From Paramecium pentaurelia (taxonomy: Eukaryota; Ciliophora; Oligohymenophorea; Peniculida; Parameciidae), in the NCBI GenBank assembly GCA_905183005.1, contig CAJJDO010000129.1, positions 205,716 to 269,715 on the forward strand: a DNA stretch of 64,000 nt, in the 5' to 3' direction. This document shows, piece by piece, positions 21,244 through 32,298 of the stretch (position 1 is its first letter; each line of letters opens with the position of its first letter). A model generated the notes under the pieces. It did no database searches, was not told where the DNA came from, and was given only the letters and a program-made list of their open reading frames with translations. A program made the translations under genes and the position numbers.

Positions 21244-23798
21244 ATGCAGACATCTCATCCCTCTCCTGTAGACAAAGATAAGAAAATTAAAATTATGGAT
21301 GAGTTAATCAAAACTAATTAAAAGCATATTGATCATCTCAAACAAACCATCACCTAATTAAAAAGAGTAATTTTCAATTAAAATATAGCAATTACAATTT
21401 GAATAGAAGAGAAATCAGGATCTTGAAAAAGACAATACTATATTGAAAGATCAAATCAAAAAGCTTCATTCAAAACCAACATAGCATACTCAATTTACAT
21501 AAACATAATCTGAAGTCCATCAATCAAAGTAATTATCAACTAAAGAGGATCAATAACTTGATAGTGCTACAAAAAATACTCAAAAACCTGATAATGATCC
21601 TAATAATCTTAAGTAATAAATACTCAATTAGGTATCACCTTCAAAACAAGATATCAAAAAAATTCCAAAACTTGATCTTAAGATTGATATCAATTCAGCA
21701 TTACAAAGATAATAGAGTGGACCTATTAGTAGTGTCAAAAAATCATAAACATATTTACATGGCTTAACTAATTCCAAATTAATTGATGCGATAAAAGAAA
21801 GAATTCCTGAAAAAACAAATAGGATTGTAATATCTTAAATTTATATCCCCTTTAGAGTCAAGTAACTGGAGAAAAAAATAATAGTTCATTACGAAAATCC
21901 TTACTATTCAATTTTTAGAATAATAAATCTACTATTATTGATAGTGAAAATATAGAAGAATAAGATATACAAAAACGTAGAAATTCAGATGGAAGATAAT
22001 AATAGTTTTTTGAATCTATTGAAGAAAATAGAGTAGAAACTATGGAAGTCTCTGCTTTATAATAACCTGCCTATAAATTATATGAAAAATTTTATATTAT
22101 GGGTTGTGAAAAAAAAGAATTTTTAGAATTTGATAATGAACCTAATATTAAAGAAGGTATTCTACCTGCTAATATATTGTTCAAGATTGATTCAATGAAC
22201 ACGTAATTATCATCCACTTTCTATTAGTCCTGTTTATGAAGAGATTATCAATGGATTTGTTTATCCTTTCGGAAATCAAGTTGAAAAAATCAAGGTCAAT
22301 GATTCATTTAGAAAATTAAAAGAGTATCTAAAATTCATTATTTCAGAATCATGTATTCAGGTAATAAATACGAATTATTGGACAAATTTTCCCTATTTAC
22401 TATTAAAAATCAAGATACCACTGAAGATTTTTCAGAACATATCAATCAGAATTTAATGAATCAAGCTAATCCTGAAAAATTGCTCTATGGAATTTGTTTA
22501 TCTGTCTATGATTTTATTGAAACTACTCCTGATCACATTTAATTAACATTTGAAAATAGAAAAAAACGAATTTTCTGGAAATACAAGAAAACTTATTGCT
22601 TTCTTACTTATTTTCCATTTTATGAATTATTCTAAGATCTACTTATTTCTATTATTAGTAATATAAATTATTCACATTATTTTTAGATTTAATTAAAATC
22701 AATAGAACTGATAGATACTTAAAAAAATATTCTGAAGAATATGAAGTTTTGAGGGAAGTTGATGGTTAATAGATAATACTTGTATATTATATTTTAATAA
22801 TAAATTTAGGAATTTCAAGATGAATTGACTAAATTTTTAAATTTGATATAAACCATTAAACCAATGTTGGGACATCAATAATTAGAAGTTCAAACATTGG
22901 CAGGTACACTAAAGTATAGAATTCCTAATCAATTGCAATTGGATATTGAATTGAGAATATGGAGTGCCAATGTCACTTTATAAATTTTAAATTACAATGA
23001 AATCTTAACTATATTCTTAGCTATGATTTCTGAAATCTCAATTATTTTTATCTGTGAAAAAAGCAACATCTTAACATCTGTCATGTATCAAAATTTAATA
23101 ACTAATTAGTCATTTTTTTCATCACTTAGTCCATCCATTAGAATGGACCTAAGGAATCATTTATAATTTACCTGAATAATTATTGACTATGATTTAATCA
23201 CCAGTTCCAATTATAATTGGAGTCAATCTTACAGAAAATGATTTCAATTTGATGAGTCTTTCTGATAATTGTGAAAATCATTTATTTATATTTTTGGATC
23301 GTGATAAAGAAACTAAGTTTTTATCCAAACCAAAAAATGTTTTAGATTAGATATCCACTCCTTCTTTTGGTGGATTATTAATGTAAATAGAGAAAATCCT
23401 TAAAACTTAGAATAATATACGTAATCCAAGGTAAGAATGGCGTTATATTTATAAATTAGTCCAAGTATAAGACAAGCCTCAAATAAATTTGATGATAAGA
23501 AAGCGATTAAATTTTACTTTGATGACAATGATCAATGTAAAAGTAAAAGGGTTCTTGAAACTTTTAAGAAAATTATTAATGATTATATCATTTCTTTATT
23601 GCCTTCTGAAAATGAGTAAGGTGTTAAAGTAATAATGTTAAAAATAAAAAATAGACTGAACAAGGTTTAAATTTACCATTTATTGAGCATTACTTAGTAT
23701 AAGGATCTAATATTAAGGATAGAAAGTTCATCTAAAATCTGTTTAAAACTCAGCATTTCTTATATTTTATATAATAGCATTATTGTGATTAAGTGTGA
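21244..23798 (+). CDS. DENN-domain protein (candidate Rab GEF)
   Basis: 772 residues across ten exons. Introns: 21367-21388, 21827-21855, 22203-22227, 22324-22346, 22658-22686, 22782-22809, 23085-23109, 23431-23459 and 23629-23654. Removing them leaves 2319 nt, 773 codons. Residues about 1-150 form a Lys/Gln-rich coiled coil. The tripartite DENN module follows: upstream part (FKIDSMNTPVYEEIINGFVY, PFG), core (LYGICLSVYDFIE; YCFLTYFPFYELFQDLL; LTSVIHFFHHLVHPLEW; YNLPEQLL then SPVPIIIGV) and downstream part (DRKFIQNLFKTQHFLYFI). DENN proteins activate Rab GTPases in membrane traffic, so pairing with PIKfyve by a shared promoter is suggestive. The specific Rab is not predictable. One intron (22324-22346) uses a CAG acceptor. 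Confidence 0.88.
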
Positions 23799-24078
23799 AA
23801 CAATGTTTCTATCTATTTATTATTATAATTAATATTTGTATATCATATATTTATTAATATGATAAAATCTTTGTTGAAGTTTGAGAAGATAGTATCATCA
23901 TTATACTAAATGATTGGGTAATCTCATAATTTAACATTTAGCATACTTAAAATAGATGATGATATATAATTTACAATTTATGATAGTATTATATATATAT
24001 AGTTTTTGAAGACTCATATAAATTATAAAGTAAATATTTATTTTAGAGTATATATATTAATATATATATTTATTAATA

Positions 24079-24406
24079 ATGAGTGCAGAAAAAGATTTCT
24101 AATATGATATCCATGATGTTCAAAATATTAAGACTGCCTTCTTAGATTTATAATAAGAAGAGAGTACAGGATTTAAATTGGGATTTGGAACAGCAATTTT
24201 ATCATACTTTGTGTTTAGAAGATTTACATACTTAAGAACAGGACCAAGGTATTAATAATAAATATATTAGATTTGTTGGATCTATGATATTAGGTTCTTA
24301 AATCTATGGATTTTACACACACAGATCAAGAGCCTATTATGATTATGTTGCTTAATAAGTAAATTTACATGCTTCAGAAGCAATCAATCAATGTTTAGGA
24401 CATTGA
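24079..24406 (+). CDS. Small membrane protein of unknown function (101 aa)
   Basis: ATG at 24079, one 22-nt intron at 24249-24270, 306 coding nt. After an acidic N-terminus (MSAEKDFQYDIHDVQNIK) a Gly-rich hydrophobic stretch, GFKLGFGTAILSYFVF, and a second, FVGSMILGSQIYGFYT, flank basic loops (RRFTYLRTGPR, HRSRAYYDY). Two short membrane helices with a positively charged turn suit a small mitochondrial or ER membrane protein. I do not recognise the family. The gap before it (23799-24078) holds nothing recognisable. Confidence 0.6.
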
Positions 24407-24456
24407 CCTATATAATAATAATAATACACATAACAAAATATATTATATGTTGGAAA

Positions 24457-25280
24457 TCATAATAAAAATTCAAAATCTGAATTTTTAATTCCATCTCCAA
24501 AATAAGCATATCCAAATGTATAATCATTATTGTAACCTAAATAACCTGGCCATATTAAATTTCTAATTGTAATCTACAATTTAAATTGTCATATACATTT
24601 CTTTTAGTTGAATCAGTCTAGACAGACCATTAATTATGTGGTGTATCGTCAACTAAAGAATCTAAGAAATCAGGTCTATATAATGCTTCATCTCGAGCTA
24701 TTAAAGATATCATATATTGTAAACCTATAAGATCTTGTTTATCTTTTCTTATTGGTTATCTGAAATGTTAATAATTTTTTAATTCTGCAGTAACACCCTT
24801 AAATGTTGTCTTTATCAATTCATGAGTTGGTGTTAATCTATATGATCCCACTGGAATTGAAGCACATTAAAACTCAATAGATTAAACTATATATGATAAT
24901 CTCTCTAATTCTGAGAAATTTTTAGCTGGCAGTTACGCAGGAATTTCTAATGAGTCTTCAAAATTAATTTCTTCATCTGTTCTAAATACTATATGTTCAT
25001 GCTATCCTGTAAAGGGCTCTCTTAAAGTTTCAGCTCTTTAGGCAAATTCTTCATTATATTTTGGTAATTCAGCAAAATGATAATTATTGGAACTTTATTC
25101 ATAAATAGATGTTTTATACCTCCAAAAGAATTTCTTCAATGGAAATTCATACTATCCTTTATATTGAATTCCAAGTGCTATGTAATAATCTTTCTCTACT
25201 CCCTCAACTCTACCCCAAAATAAGACTTCATCAAAAATATAATGTTCTTATATTTTGAGTATTGCTAATTACAATCTCAT
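24457..25280 (-). CDS. RSPH9: Radial spoke head protein 9 homologue
   Basis: 266 residues with one 23-nt intron (24574-24596) near the 3' end. The family signature is strong: VLFWGRVEGVEKDYYIALGI, FPLKKFFWRYK, NYHFAELPKYNEEF, then ESIEF-type spacing, PTHELIKTTFKGV and the C-terminal ITIRNLIWPGYLGYNNDYTF with YAYFGDG. RSPH9 is part of the radial spoke head of motile cilia and helps regulate dynein; length agrees with the usual ~275. The intron acceptor was fixed by the conserved RNLIWPG block: a nearer TAG would leave only 15 nt. Divergent from the importin-like gene, with 19 bp between start codons. Confidence 0.9.
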
Positions 25281-25299
25281 TCTGTTTTTTTTTAATAAA
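25281..25299. promoter_or_regulatory. 19-bp gap between divergent starts (RSPH9 / importin-like)
   Basis: If the upstream ATG of the importin-like gene is used, only 19 bp separate the two starts. Starting at the later in-frame ATG (25387) gives 106 bp. No motif called. Confidence 0.4.
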
Positions 25300-26843
25300 A
25301 TGAATACCTCTCTTCAAGATTAAGTGTTTAACCTATTTAATGTAGAAATTTCAAATCATTAAATGAAATATTCATTATATTAATTAATGCTTAAATTAAA
25401 GAGGGAGTATTTTAGAAATTCAATTCAAAAATTAGCTAGAGAAGAAATCTTCAAAAAGAAAAGGATTGTTACAAATAATAACTACAATCATGAAAGTAAT
25501 CCATTTAATGAAAGTAATTAATTTATTTTGAATTGAAGAGTTAAACTAATTATTTGAATCAGAATTAACAATCTCAGATATTGCTAAATAACTAGAATAA
25601 TTATATGAGGAGTACAAGTTATTTCCAGAACGAAATACCCTAGTACATCGAAATAAATTACATTTAGGTTCTCGCACAAATTAAAATATTAAGTATGAAG
25701 GTGGCTACAATGAAGATATAAGAACACATAAATGATTTCTACAACTCTATTAAAAGTAACTATCTTATCTAAATAAGACAATATTTTACCTGAATTGATT
25801 AAGTACTGTTCCCAAACATATGCAGATGATGTAAATACAGTTGAGTTAACAAACAACAGTCTATGGATTTTAATCAACTTAACTTTAGCAGATGATTGTG
25901 TTAATTATCTATTGGATTATGGGAATGGTTATTTCTTAGAATAAATCAACTTTCTTATTAAATCAAAATATGAAGTCATAGTTCATAGAGTTTTTGAATT
26001 GATATTCAATATGACAGTTGAAGAATAAGCCTGTGATCGAATTCTACTAGATTCAAATTTTAATGAAGCATTCCTACATCGTTTGAAAAGATAGAATTCA
26101 GAAATCATTATGAATTTAGCAGCCTCTATAATCAAGAACTTTTGCAATAACTTTAGAAATGAGAATTTGCAAAAAATCTTAGATTTTATATTCTATTGTA
26201 TTAGATTTGAGAGTGTAAATGGATTAAGTTATATGATTACAGATGAATATTGTGCACAATTCTTAACTTTTTATAGAGGTCTTTGTCTTAAATTGTTTAC
26301 TCATCCTAATCATTCAATTAACTTTATCAACTATCTCTCATCTCATTCATCCAATGAAGTACTTGATGTATGTATTATCATATAAATTTATAGTTATTAC
26401 TTGATTATCCTATAGTGGATGAATTAATTCGAATTAAGAACTCTAATCATTAGGTCAAAGTCTATTCCACATTCTCTAATTTAGCTACTCATCAACCATT
26501 TCATAATGAATTGAGAGTGCTCTTCTAAGACATTTATGAGTAATATGAGAAATCAGATCTTAAAATGAAATTGGAATTAGGCTATTTTGTTTCTACTTAT
26601 ATTATAAATTGTGATCCTACATTTTATGGAGACTTAATTAATAATGGTGTAATAAATCTATTAGTAGATTTCTTTAGAGAAATATATGATCCAAAAGCAA
26701 TCTATTTGGCTTTGTAAGCTGTACTTCATTTATTTATGAATGAGAATTCAAAATAAATATTCGAAAAATTAGGGGGTTTTAAATAATTGGAAAAACTCAG
26801 ATAAAATGACAACATAATTGAATTAGCATCCAGATTAAATTGA
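25300..26843 (+). CDS. Importin-alpha-like ARM-repeat protein
   Basis: 489 residues with introns 25514-25538, 25693-25715 and 26368-26393 (25, 23, 26 nt); 490 codons remain. An Arg/Lys-rich helix near residues 30-55 (LKREYFRNSIQKLAREEIFKKKR) looks like an importin-beta-binding segment. ARM-type helices follow, for example SLWILINLTLADDCVNYLL, IMNLAASIIKNFCNNF, VKVYSTFSNLATH and ALQAVLHLFMNENSKQIFEKL. Importin-alphas carry nuclear-localisation-signal cargo through nuclear pores with importin-beta. The protein is somewhat short and diverged, lacking clean W..N motifs in each repeat, so it may be a specialised adaptor. The start could be 25387 instead. Class moderately sure. Confidence 0.68.
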
Positions 26844-26879
26844 ATTTATAATTGATAGTTATAATTTAATTTATCATTA

Positions 26880-28970
26880 ATGTCTAGACAAGAATTTCAA
26901 AATTATTAACAATAACAATCAGCATAATCCTTTAAATAAGAATCTGAATATTCTATTTACTCTAAAGTAATCTTAGGAGATGGTGTATTTTATATCTGAA
27001 TATACTAGATTCCATATATTAAGGAGAATGGTAAAACAATTAAAGACATGGCAAAGGAATTTAAATATATCCAAATGGTAATTTAACCAATCTAAAGAAG
27101 GTATTATTTTTGAAGGAATTTGGGAAGATCATAGAATTGTTGGAAAAGTAATAAAAATTGATGGTGAGATAATAGACTGTGTTATTGAAAATAATTAAAT
27201 TGTTTATAGTTCAAAAACCATCCTATAAGAAGACTTAGAACATTTACTTAATCAATAATTGGAGAAAATTTATACTTCAGAAAAAATAACATAACTAATA
27301 CAAACAAATTTAATCTTTTAACGCATCATTTCAGATGGAATTGAATATGATGGACAAATACACAATGAAATGAAGCATGGTTTAGGTATTGCTAAATTGT
27401 AAGATGGTATTAAAAGAATTTAACCAAAATTAGGTTCTGTTTTTAAAGGTCAGTGGAAGAATAATAAGTAGCATGGATTTGGAAAGAAAATATATTAGAA
27501 TGGAGATATTTATTGTGGATATTGGTATGAAGGGGAAATTTATGGTTATGGAGAATATCATTATTAATAAGGAGCTACTTACTTAGGATATTGGAAAAAT
27601 AGTTTAAAACATATCTACGGAAAGGAATCATGGATTGATGGAGCCTCTTATGAGGGAGAATACTATGAAGGGAAAAAGAATGGGAAAGGTAAGTTGATTT
27701 TTTAAGATGGATCCTATTATGAAGGGGAATTTGAAATGGATGACATACATGGATATGGTTAATATCATTGGATGGACGGTAGAAACTATGTAGGAGAATG
27801 GGTCTATAATAAGATGTGGGGCATAGGTAAGACAACTTGGGCTGATGGTAGATCATATGAAGGAGGGTAATTAAATAGAATTACAATAGTTATATGGATG
27901 ATAAAAAATAAGGATTAGGAACATTTATTTGGAATGATGGTAGGAAATACATTGGAGAATGGAAATAAGGAAAACAACACGGAATTGGATTGTACTAGGC
28001 TCCTTCTGGTGAGTATAGATATGGTGAATGGAATGAAGGGAAAAGAGTTAAATGGTTAGATCTATAAGCAGACAAGGAAATAATTGACAATTTTTTGCAT
28101 AAGAATACAGAAATCGAACATAGGAATGGATCATTTTACAATAGCCATATTTCTGATTCATCTTTGAATGGAAGTGATAGATCTCCTACCAAAAAGGTTT
28201 ATTAGTTAACATTGTCAGACAGTATATATTAAGTGAATGATTAGAGAGTATTTATATCGGAGAATTGTATAAGTAGAAGAGGGAAGGATGGGGGAAATTG
28301 ATATGGAAAGATGGTAAATTAATTATTGTTAAGATTTATTAGGGTCAATTTATGATGGAGAGTGGAAGGATGATGAATGTAATGGCTTTGGAAGATATAT
28401 TAGTTGCGAAGGTGATGTGTATGAAGGAGAATGGAAGCATGATAAGGCTAATGGACATGGTATATTTACGAACTGTGACGGTGTTGTTTATGAAGGTAAT
28501 TGGAAAAATGATAAATAAAATGGAAATGGTAAATAAAAATGGCCTGATGGACTCTATTATGAAGGTTAATTTCTAGAGGGGAAGAAATAAGGATTTGGAA
28601 AGATGATATTTCCTAATGGATCCTATTATTAAGGAACTTTTATTAATAATTAAATAGATGGAGAAGGTTTATTAATTAATATTGATGGAACTCGTTATGA
28701 AGGGTCTTTTAAGAATGGTATGAAGCATGGAAGAGGAACTTTAATAAGTCCAGATGGAAACATATTTATTGGAAAGTAAAATGAAAATTATGTAAGTTTA
28801 GTTTTGAATTAGACAAACAAGTTGGAGAAGGAAGGGTGGAATACCATAATGGTAAATTATTTTTTGGAGAATGGGTGAATGGGGAGCGTCATGGCAAAGG
28901 AAAATACATTTATAAGGATGGCAGAGTCGTTGATTCTATGTGGTACAAAGGAATGAGATTAGAAAAATGA
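26880..28970 (+). CDS. MORN-repeat protein (647 aa)
   Basis: Seven exons; introns 26983-27008 (unusual GTG donor), 27078-27097 (20 nt), 27867-27889, 28222-28244, 28314-28342 and 28776-28801. Spliced length is 648 codons. Apart from a Gln-rich start and a Ser-rich spacer (about 420-450), nearly the whole protein is MORN repeats, roughly twenty. Examples are GEWQNNQRHGKG, FKGQWKNNKQHGFGKKIY, YEGEWKHDKANGHGIF, YEGSFKNGMKHGRG and FGEWVNGERHGKGKYIYKDG. MORN arrays bind membranes or scaffold cortical and ciliary assemblies; no kinase or SET domain is attached. Intron positions were chosen where repeat periodicity is restored, so exon joins are well constrained. Precise role unknown. Confidence 0.85.
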
Positions 28971-29033
28971 TAATATATATATTATATAAGTTTTTTTTGC
29001 TACTCAAAAAAAAGATTTGTAATAATATTTAAT

Positions 29034-29981
29034 ATGGCCACAAAAAGAAAGTATGAGAGGATTGTCGTTGATGATTAAAAGCCTGATTTTAACGTGATTA
29101 GAGTAGCTACAAAAGCTTAATTATCAAATCAAGTCAGAAAAGCTTTATGGCTTCTGTAAGGTACTCGTAAAGAAGATCAACCTCCTGTTCAAGATACAAT
29201 CTTCATTACAGCTATTGAAAATGCTATCTCCAAAGCTGTCATTATTGCTGAAGTTGTTAGAAAAAGAATTGCTGGAATATATTAAATAAACAAAATCTAG
29301 GCTGTTCAGATCAATGAAGAATATGAACCATTGGAAGAAGGATTAGTGAAAGTCAAATTAACTAAAAATTTGGCTTCCCTCCAAATCAAATTAACCAAGA
29401 CACCAACTGAATAAGACAGAAAAGAGCCAGGATTCCTTGTAAATATATTGTTTTAATATTAGGAACCCTTACCTGCCGACCAAGTCCAACCAACTAGAGA
29501 AAGAAATGATAGATAAAGAAGTGGAAGCAGAAGACCAAGAAATGATAGTTAGAGAAATAACAGAGACAGAAGAGATAACAGAGATAATAGAGATAATAGA
29601 GACAATAGAGATAATAGAGATAATAGAGACAGAAGAGATAACAGAGATTATAGAGATAGAAGAGACAATAGAGACAACAGAGATAATAGAGATAATAGAG
29701 ATAGAAGAGATAATAGAGATAGAAGAGATAATAGAGACAATAGAAGAGATGACAGAGAAAACAGAAGAGAGGATAGAGACAACAGAAGAGATGATAGAGA
29801 CAACAGAACAAATGACAGAAGAGATGATAGAGATAACTATAAAAACAGAAGAGGTGATAGAGATAATAATAGAGAAGATAGAAGAAAGAACAATAATCCA
29901 TAAAACGAAACAAACAATGAAAGACCTGCAACATAAACATAAAAAATTAGAGGAGCTCCTAGAACAACATAATAAAATTGA
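29034..29981 (+). CDS. Alba-domain nucleic-acid-binding protein with Arg/Asp/Asn-rich tail
   Basis: 307 residues; one 24-nt intron at 29439-29462. The N-terminal ~130 residues form an Alba domain (NVIRVATKAQLSNQVRKALW; FITAIENAISKAVIIAEVVR; VKVKLTKNLASLQIKLTK) of the Rpp20/Rpp25-Mdp2 class that binds RNA or DNA. The C-terminal ~150 residues are a low-complexity tail built from RDNRDNRDRRDN-type units, hydrophilic with alternating charge, resembling the RGG-like tails of eukaryotic Alba proteins but with Asp/Asn in place of Gly. The coding DNA is an imperfect agagataat/agagacaat microsatellite (about 29516-29890), likely to vary in length. Likely roles are mRNA storage, translation control or chromatin; the sequence does not decide. 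Confidence 0.85.
29516..29890 (+). repeat. In-gene microsatellite-like repeat (aga-gat/gac-aat/aac units)
   Basis: Purine-rich 9- and 12-bp units encoding Arg-Asp-Asn and Arg-Arg-Asp. In the standard code two long spurious frames appear here on opposite strands; they are shadows of the Alba tail. Confidence 0.85.
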
Positions 29982-30041
29982 GTATCAAAAAAATAGAATA
30001 AAATATAAGGATATTTAATAGCATCTTATTATATATCTTCA

Positions 30042-31063
30042 TCATTTAAAATATACTATGATGCATGTCATATTATCGCATCCAGTGCCATCTTTGATAA
30101 TAATTATTATTAATACTTGAAGTATCCTTTGCTATAATAGAATCAAGTAATCCTTCTGCTGCAATTTGAATATCTTCTTACGTCACTACTTACTTAAGTT
30201 TTGAATTAACATAATCTATTATTTATTGATGATTCCAAATTTCAAAGACTCCATCACATCCCATTAATAAAAATCTATAAAATAGTAATACAATAATTAC
30301 TTGTCACTTGCCTGAATTTCTTCTATTTTAACATCTGGTTCTGCTATAATTATTTATTCATTTTTTCTAAATCTTTCATCCTTTTTATATTCTAAATCAC
30401 CAATGGCTCTACTCAAAGATAAATTTCCTTTTCTTATCTTAAATTTTTACCATTTGTTCTTCCATTCTACACAAAACCATCAGCTGCCTCAATTCTTTTT
30501 TTTTCCTTTTCATCATCTGGTTTATGGTCTTTGCTCAAATCTAAAGGAGCAAAGTTTCTACAAAGCATGGCTCTTGAATCTCCAGCATTAGCTAAATAAA
30601 TAGTTTTATCAACTATTAAAGCAACATTTGCTGTTGCTCCTGCTTATAATTCTATTAAAATTGATTTTTTAAATGATACCATCATTATTCCCTTTGATTT
30701 TTATTAATTCTTCTTAGCCTTCTGGTCGAAGCAATAATTCATCAATTTACATGAATGTATCAATTAATGCTTGCTTATAGTTTTTGTTTTTATAATTCTA
30801 ATTTTTCAATAATTCTTCTTGAAAATGATTTTCAGCAAAAATGGCTACTTCTTTACCTCCATGACCATCAAATACAGCAAATAAAGAAACTCCTGGCTCG
30901 ATATCCAATTTTGAAATGTGAGCATCCTCCATAGAGTTTCTCCAACCTTATCTAAATAGGCAATGATATTACCTTGCATATGAGTAGCTGCGAAGATGAA
31001 TTTATCATTTTCTCCTTTATATGTTTCTTTTTAAGTGTTTGGTGTTGAAAGATAGGGACCCAT
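30042..31063 (-). CDS. PP2C-family Ser/Thr protein phosphatase
   Basis: 297 residues in six exons; introns 30947-30972, 30652-30679, 30428-30450, 30275-30300 and 30092-30116 leave 298 codons. All core PP2C motifs are present: GWRNSMEDAHI, FAVFDGHGGKEVA (metal-binding DGHGG), AGATANVALI, LANAGDSRAMLC, LSKDHKPDDEKEKKRI, NGNLSLSRAIGDLEYK, FLLMGCDGVFEIW and the C-terminal DNMTCIIVYF. Metal-dependent dephosphorylation of Ser/Thr is therefore expected to be active. It starts MGPYLSTPNT, and Gly2 is a plausible N-myristoylation site, as seen in ciliate and plant PP2Cs that act at membranes or cilia. Size equals a bare catalytic domain. Convergent with the Alba gene, 60 bp between stops. Confidence 0.93.
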
Positions 31064-31951
31064 TTATTTTAATTTATTTTATTTTTTTGTATTTATCAAT
31101 TTCTATTAACTTCTTTATTACTTATTTTTTATAAATAAAGAATTCTATTTGATAATTATGAATATTGAATCATAATTATTAATTTACAAATTTCAAGTCG
31201 ATCTATATCGATTTTATAAGATATTATTATAGAATAGAAATCTTAATTAGTAATATATGAAATCTTACTTTTTTATTTATTTTTGTAGTATATTATTTAT
31301 ATAGAATGGCAATCTAATTATATTTTTTTATGAATTGAATAAATTTCTCATAATTGTATAATTTTGTAATTAGAATCAGAATTAAAAAATTAAATATTTT
31401 TTATATTTTACAAATCAACAACAGACTTAATCAATTATTATTATCTAAATGTGATTGAGTAAAAATTTGGAAATCTTCATTAATTCATAATTTACCCATC
31501 AATTTATACAATTGATAAAAATTTATTGTATTTCTTAACTATAAAAAATTTTAGGGTTTTACAATAATTTATATAATTAATTTATTACTTTAAAATAGAA
31601 TGCTCTTTTCAATTCTTGTTTTTTCTTATTAATAATATTTTAAGATGAATTTTAGATTACTCTAAAGGAAGAAGTTTAAACACTATATATGATGTTATAT
31701 TAATGTTAATTTGAAAGTAATAATTTCAAAAATATTAATCTGTAGATTGAGGAGGATAAGAAATTATATGATTTCTGTTGAACATATTAAGTCTTTTTAT
31801 TGCATTGTTATTCACATAGCAATTAAAAAGATACTTATTAGTTCGAGAACATTATTCTTATTATTTATAAATTAATGTTAAAAAATATTGTTTACAAGAC
31901 GATCGAAATCAATAGTCAATAAAAGAATTTTTGAAACATAATTTGTTAATC
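31064..31951. other. Intergenic, nothing recognised
   Basis: About 890 bp, extremely A+T-rich, with no open frame of protein-like composition on either strand and no visible repeat. Confidence 0.5.
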
Positions 31952-32298
31952 TCAAATATTCTTAGACTCAGATATCGTATGGTTAGTAACTTTTGTGATT
32001 TCTCCAGCTAATTTGGATATTAAGTTGAATGATCTGTTAGTATTATTTATTTTCTAAAATCCACATCTTTGGTTGGACTTATATTGTATATTCTGTAAAA
32101 TAACATTGCATCTATGCTGACTAATAACAGTCTTAGCAGCGGCATAATTTATTTTGAGCTGTTTAGCAGCCTATTTTTAGAATTAAATAATACATGTTTT
32201 ATTTTGATTCCTTGATGGAACACTAGCTTAACAAGGTTCTGTCTTTTTATTTTTGAGACTTTTTCATATGGTCTTTTGGTGGAAGAATCTTTTTTCAT
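31952..32298 (-). CDS. Helix-turn-helix DNA-binding protein (107 aa)
   Basis: ATG at 32298 begins MKKDSSTKRPYEKVSKIKRQ. One 23-nt intron lies inside the motif region; 324 nt remain. Residues about 20-60 (LVKLVFHQGIKIKHAAKQLK then INYAAAKTVISQHR) match the homeodomain-like HTH common in transposase N-termini and in ciliate and fungal regulators (helix, turn, AAK.L.INYxxAKT recognition helix). No catalytic DDE domain follows: the protein ends about 45 residues later in a Cys/Asn-rich tail. It may be a domesticated transposase N-terminus or a small transcription factor. It sits in a gene-poor stretch. HTH call fairly good; origin inferred. Confidence 0.6.

Noticed and set aside
26110..26385. Separate 91-aa protein in the standard code
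   Set aside because: It is simply an internal exon stretch of the importin-alpha-like gene in the ciliate code, as are most standard-code frames here.
28352..28576. Met-rich 74-aa protein (repeats of MKEN/MIR type)
   Set aside because: Out-of-frame shadow of MORN repeats, whose periodic coding creates long alternative frames.
29494..30018. Two long overlapping standard-code frames (Tyr/Leu/Cys-rich on minus, Glu/Ile/Thr-rich on plus)
   Set aside because: Both are shadows of the microsatellite-like tail of the Alba gene; the Alba frame carries a known domain and a normal intron.
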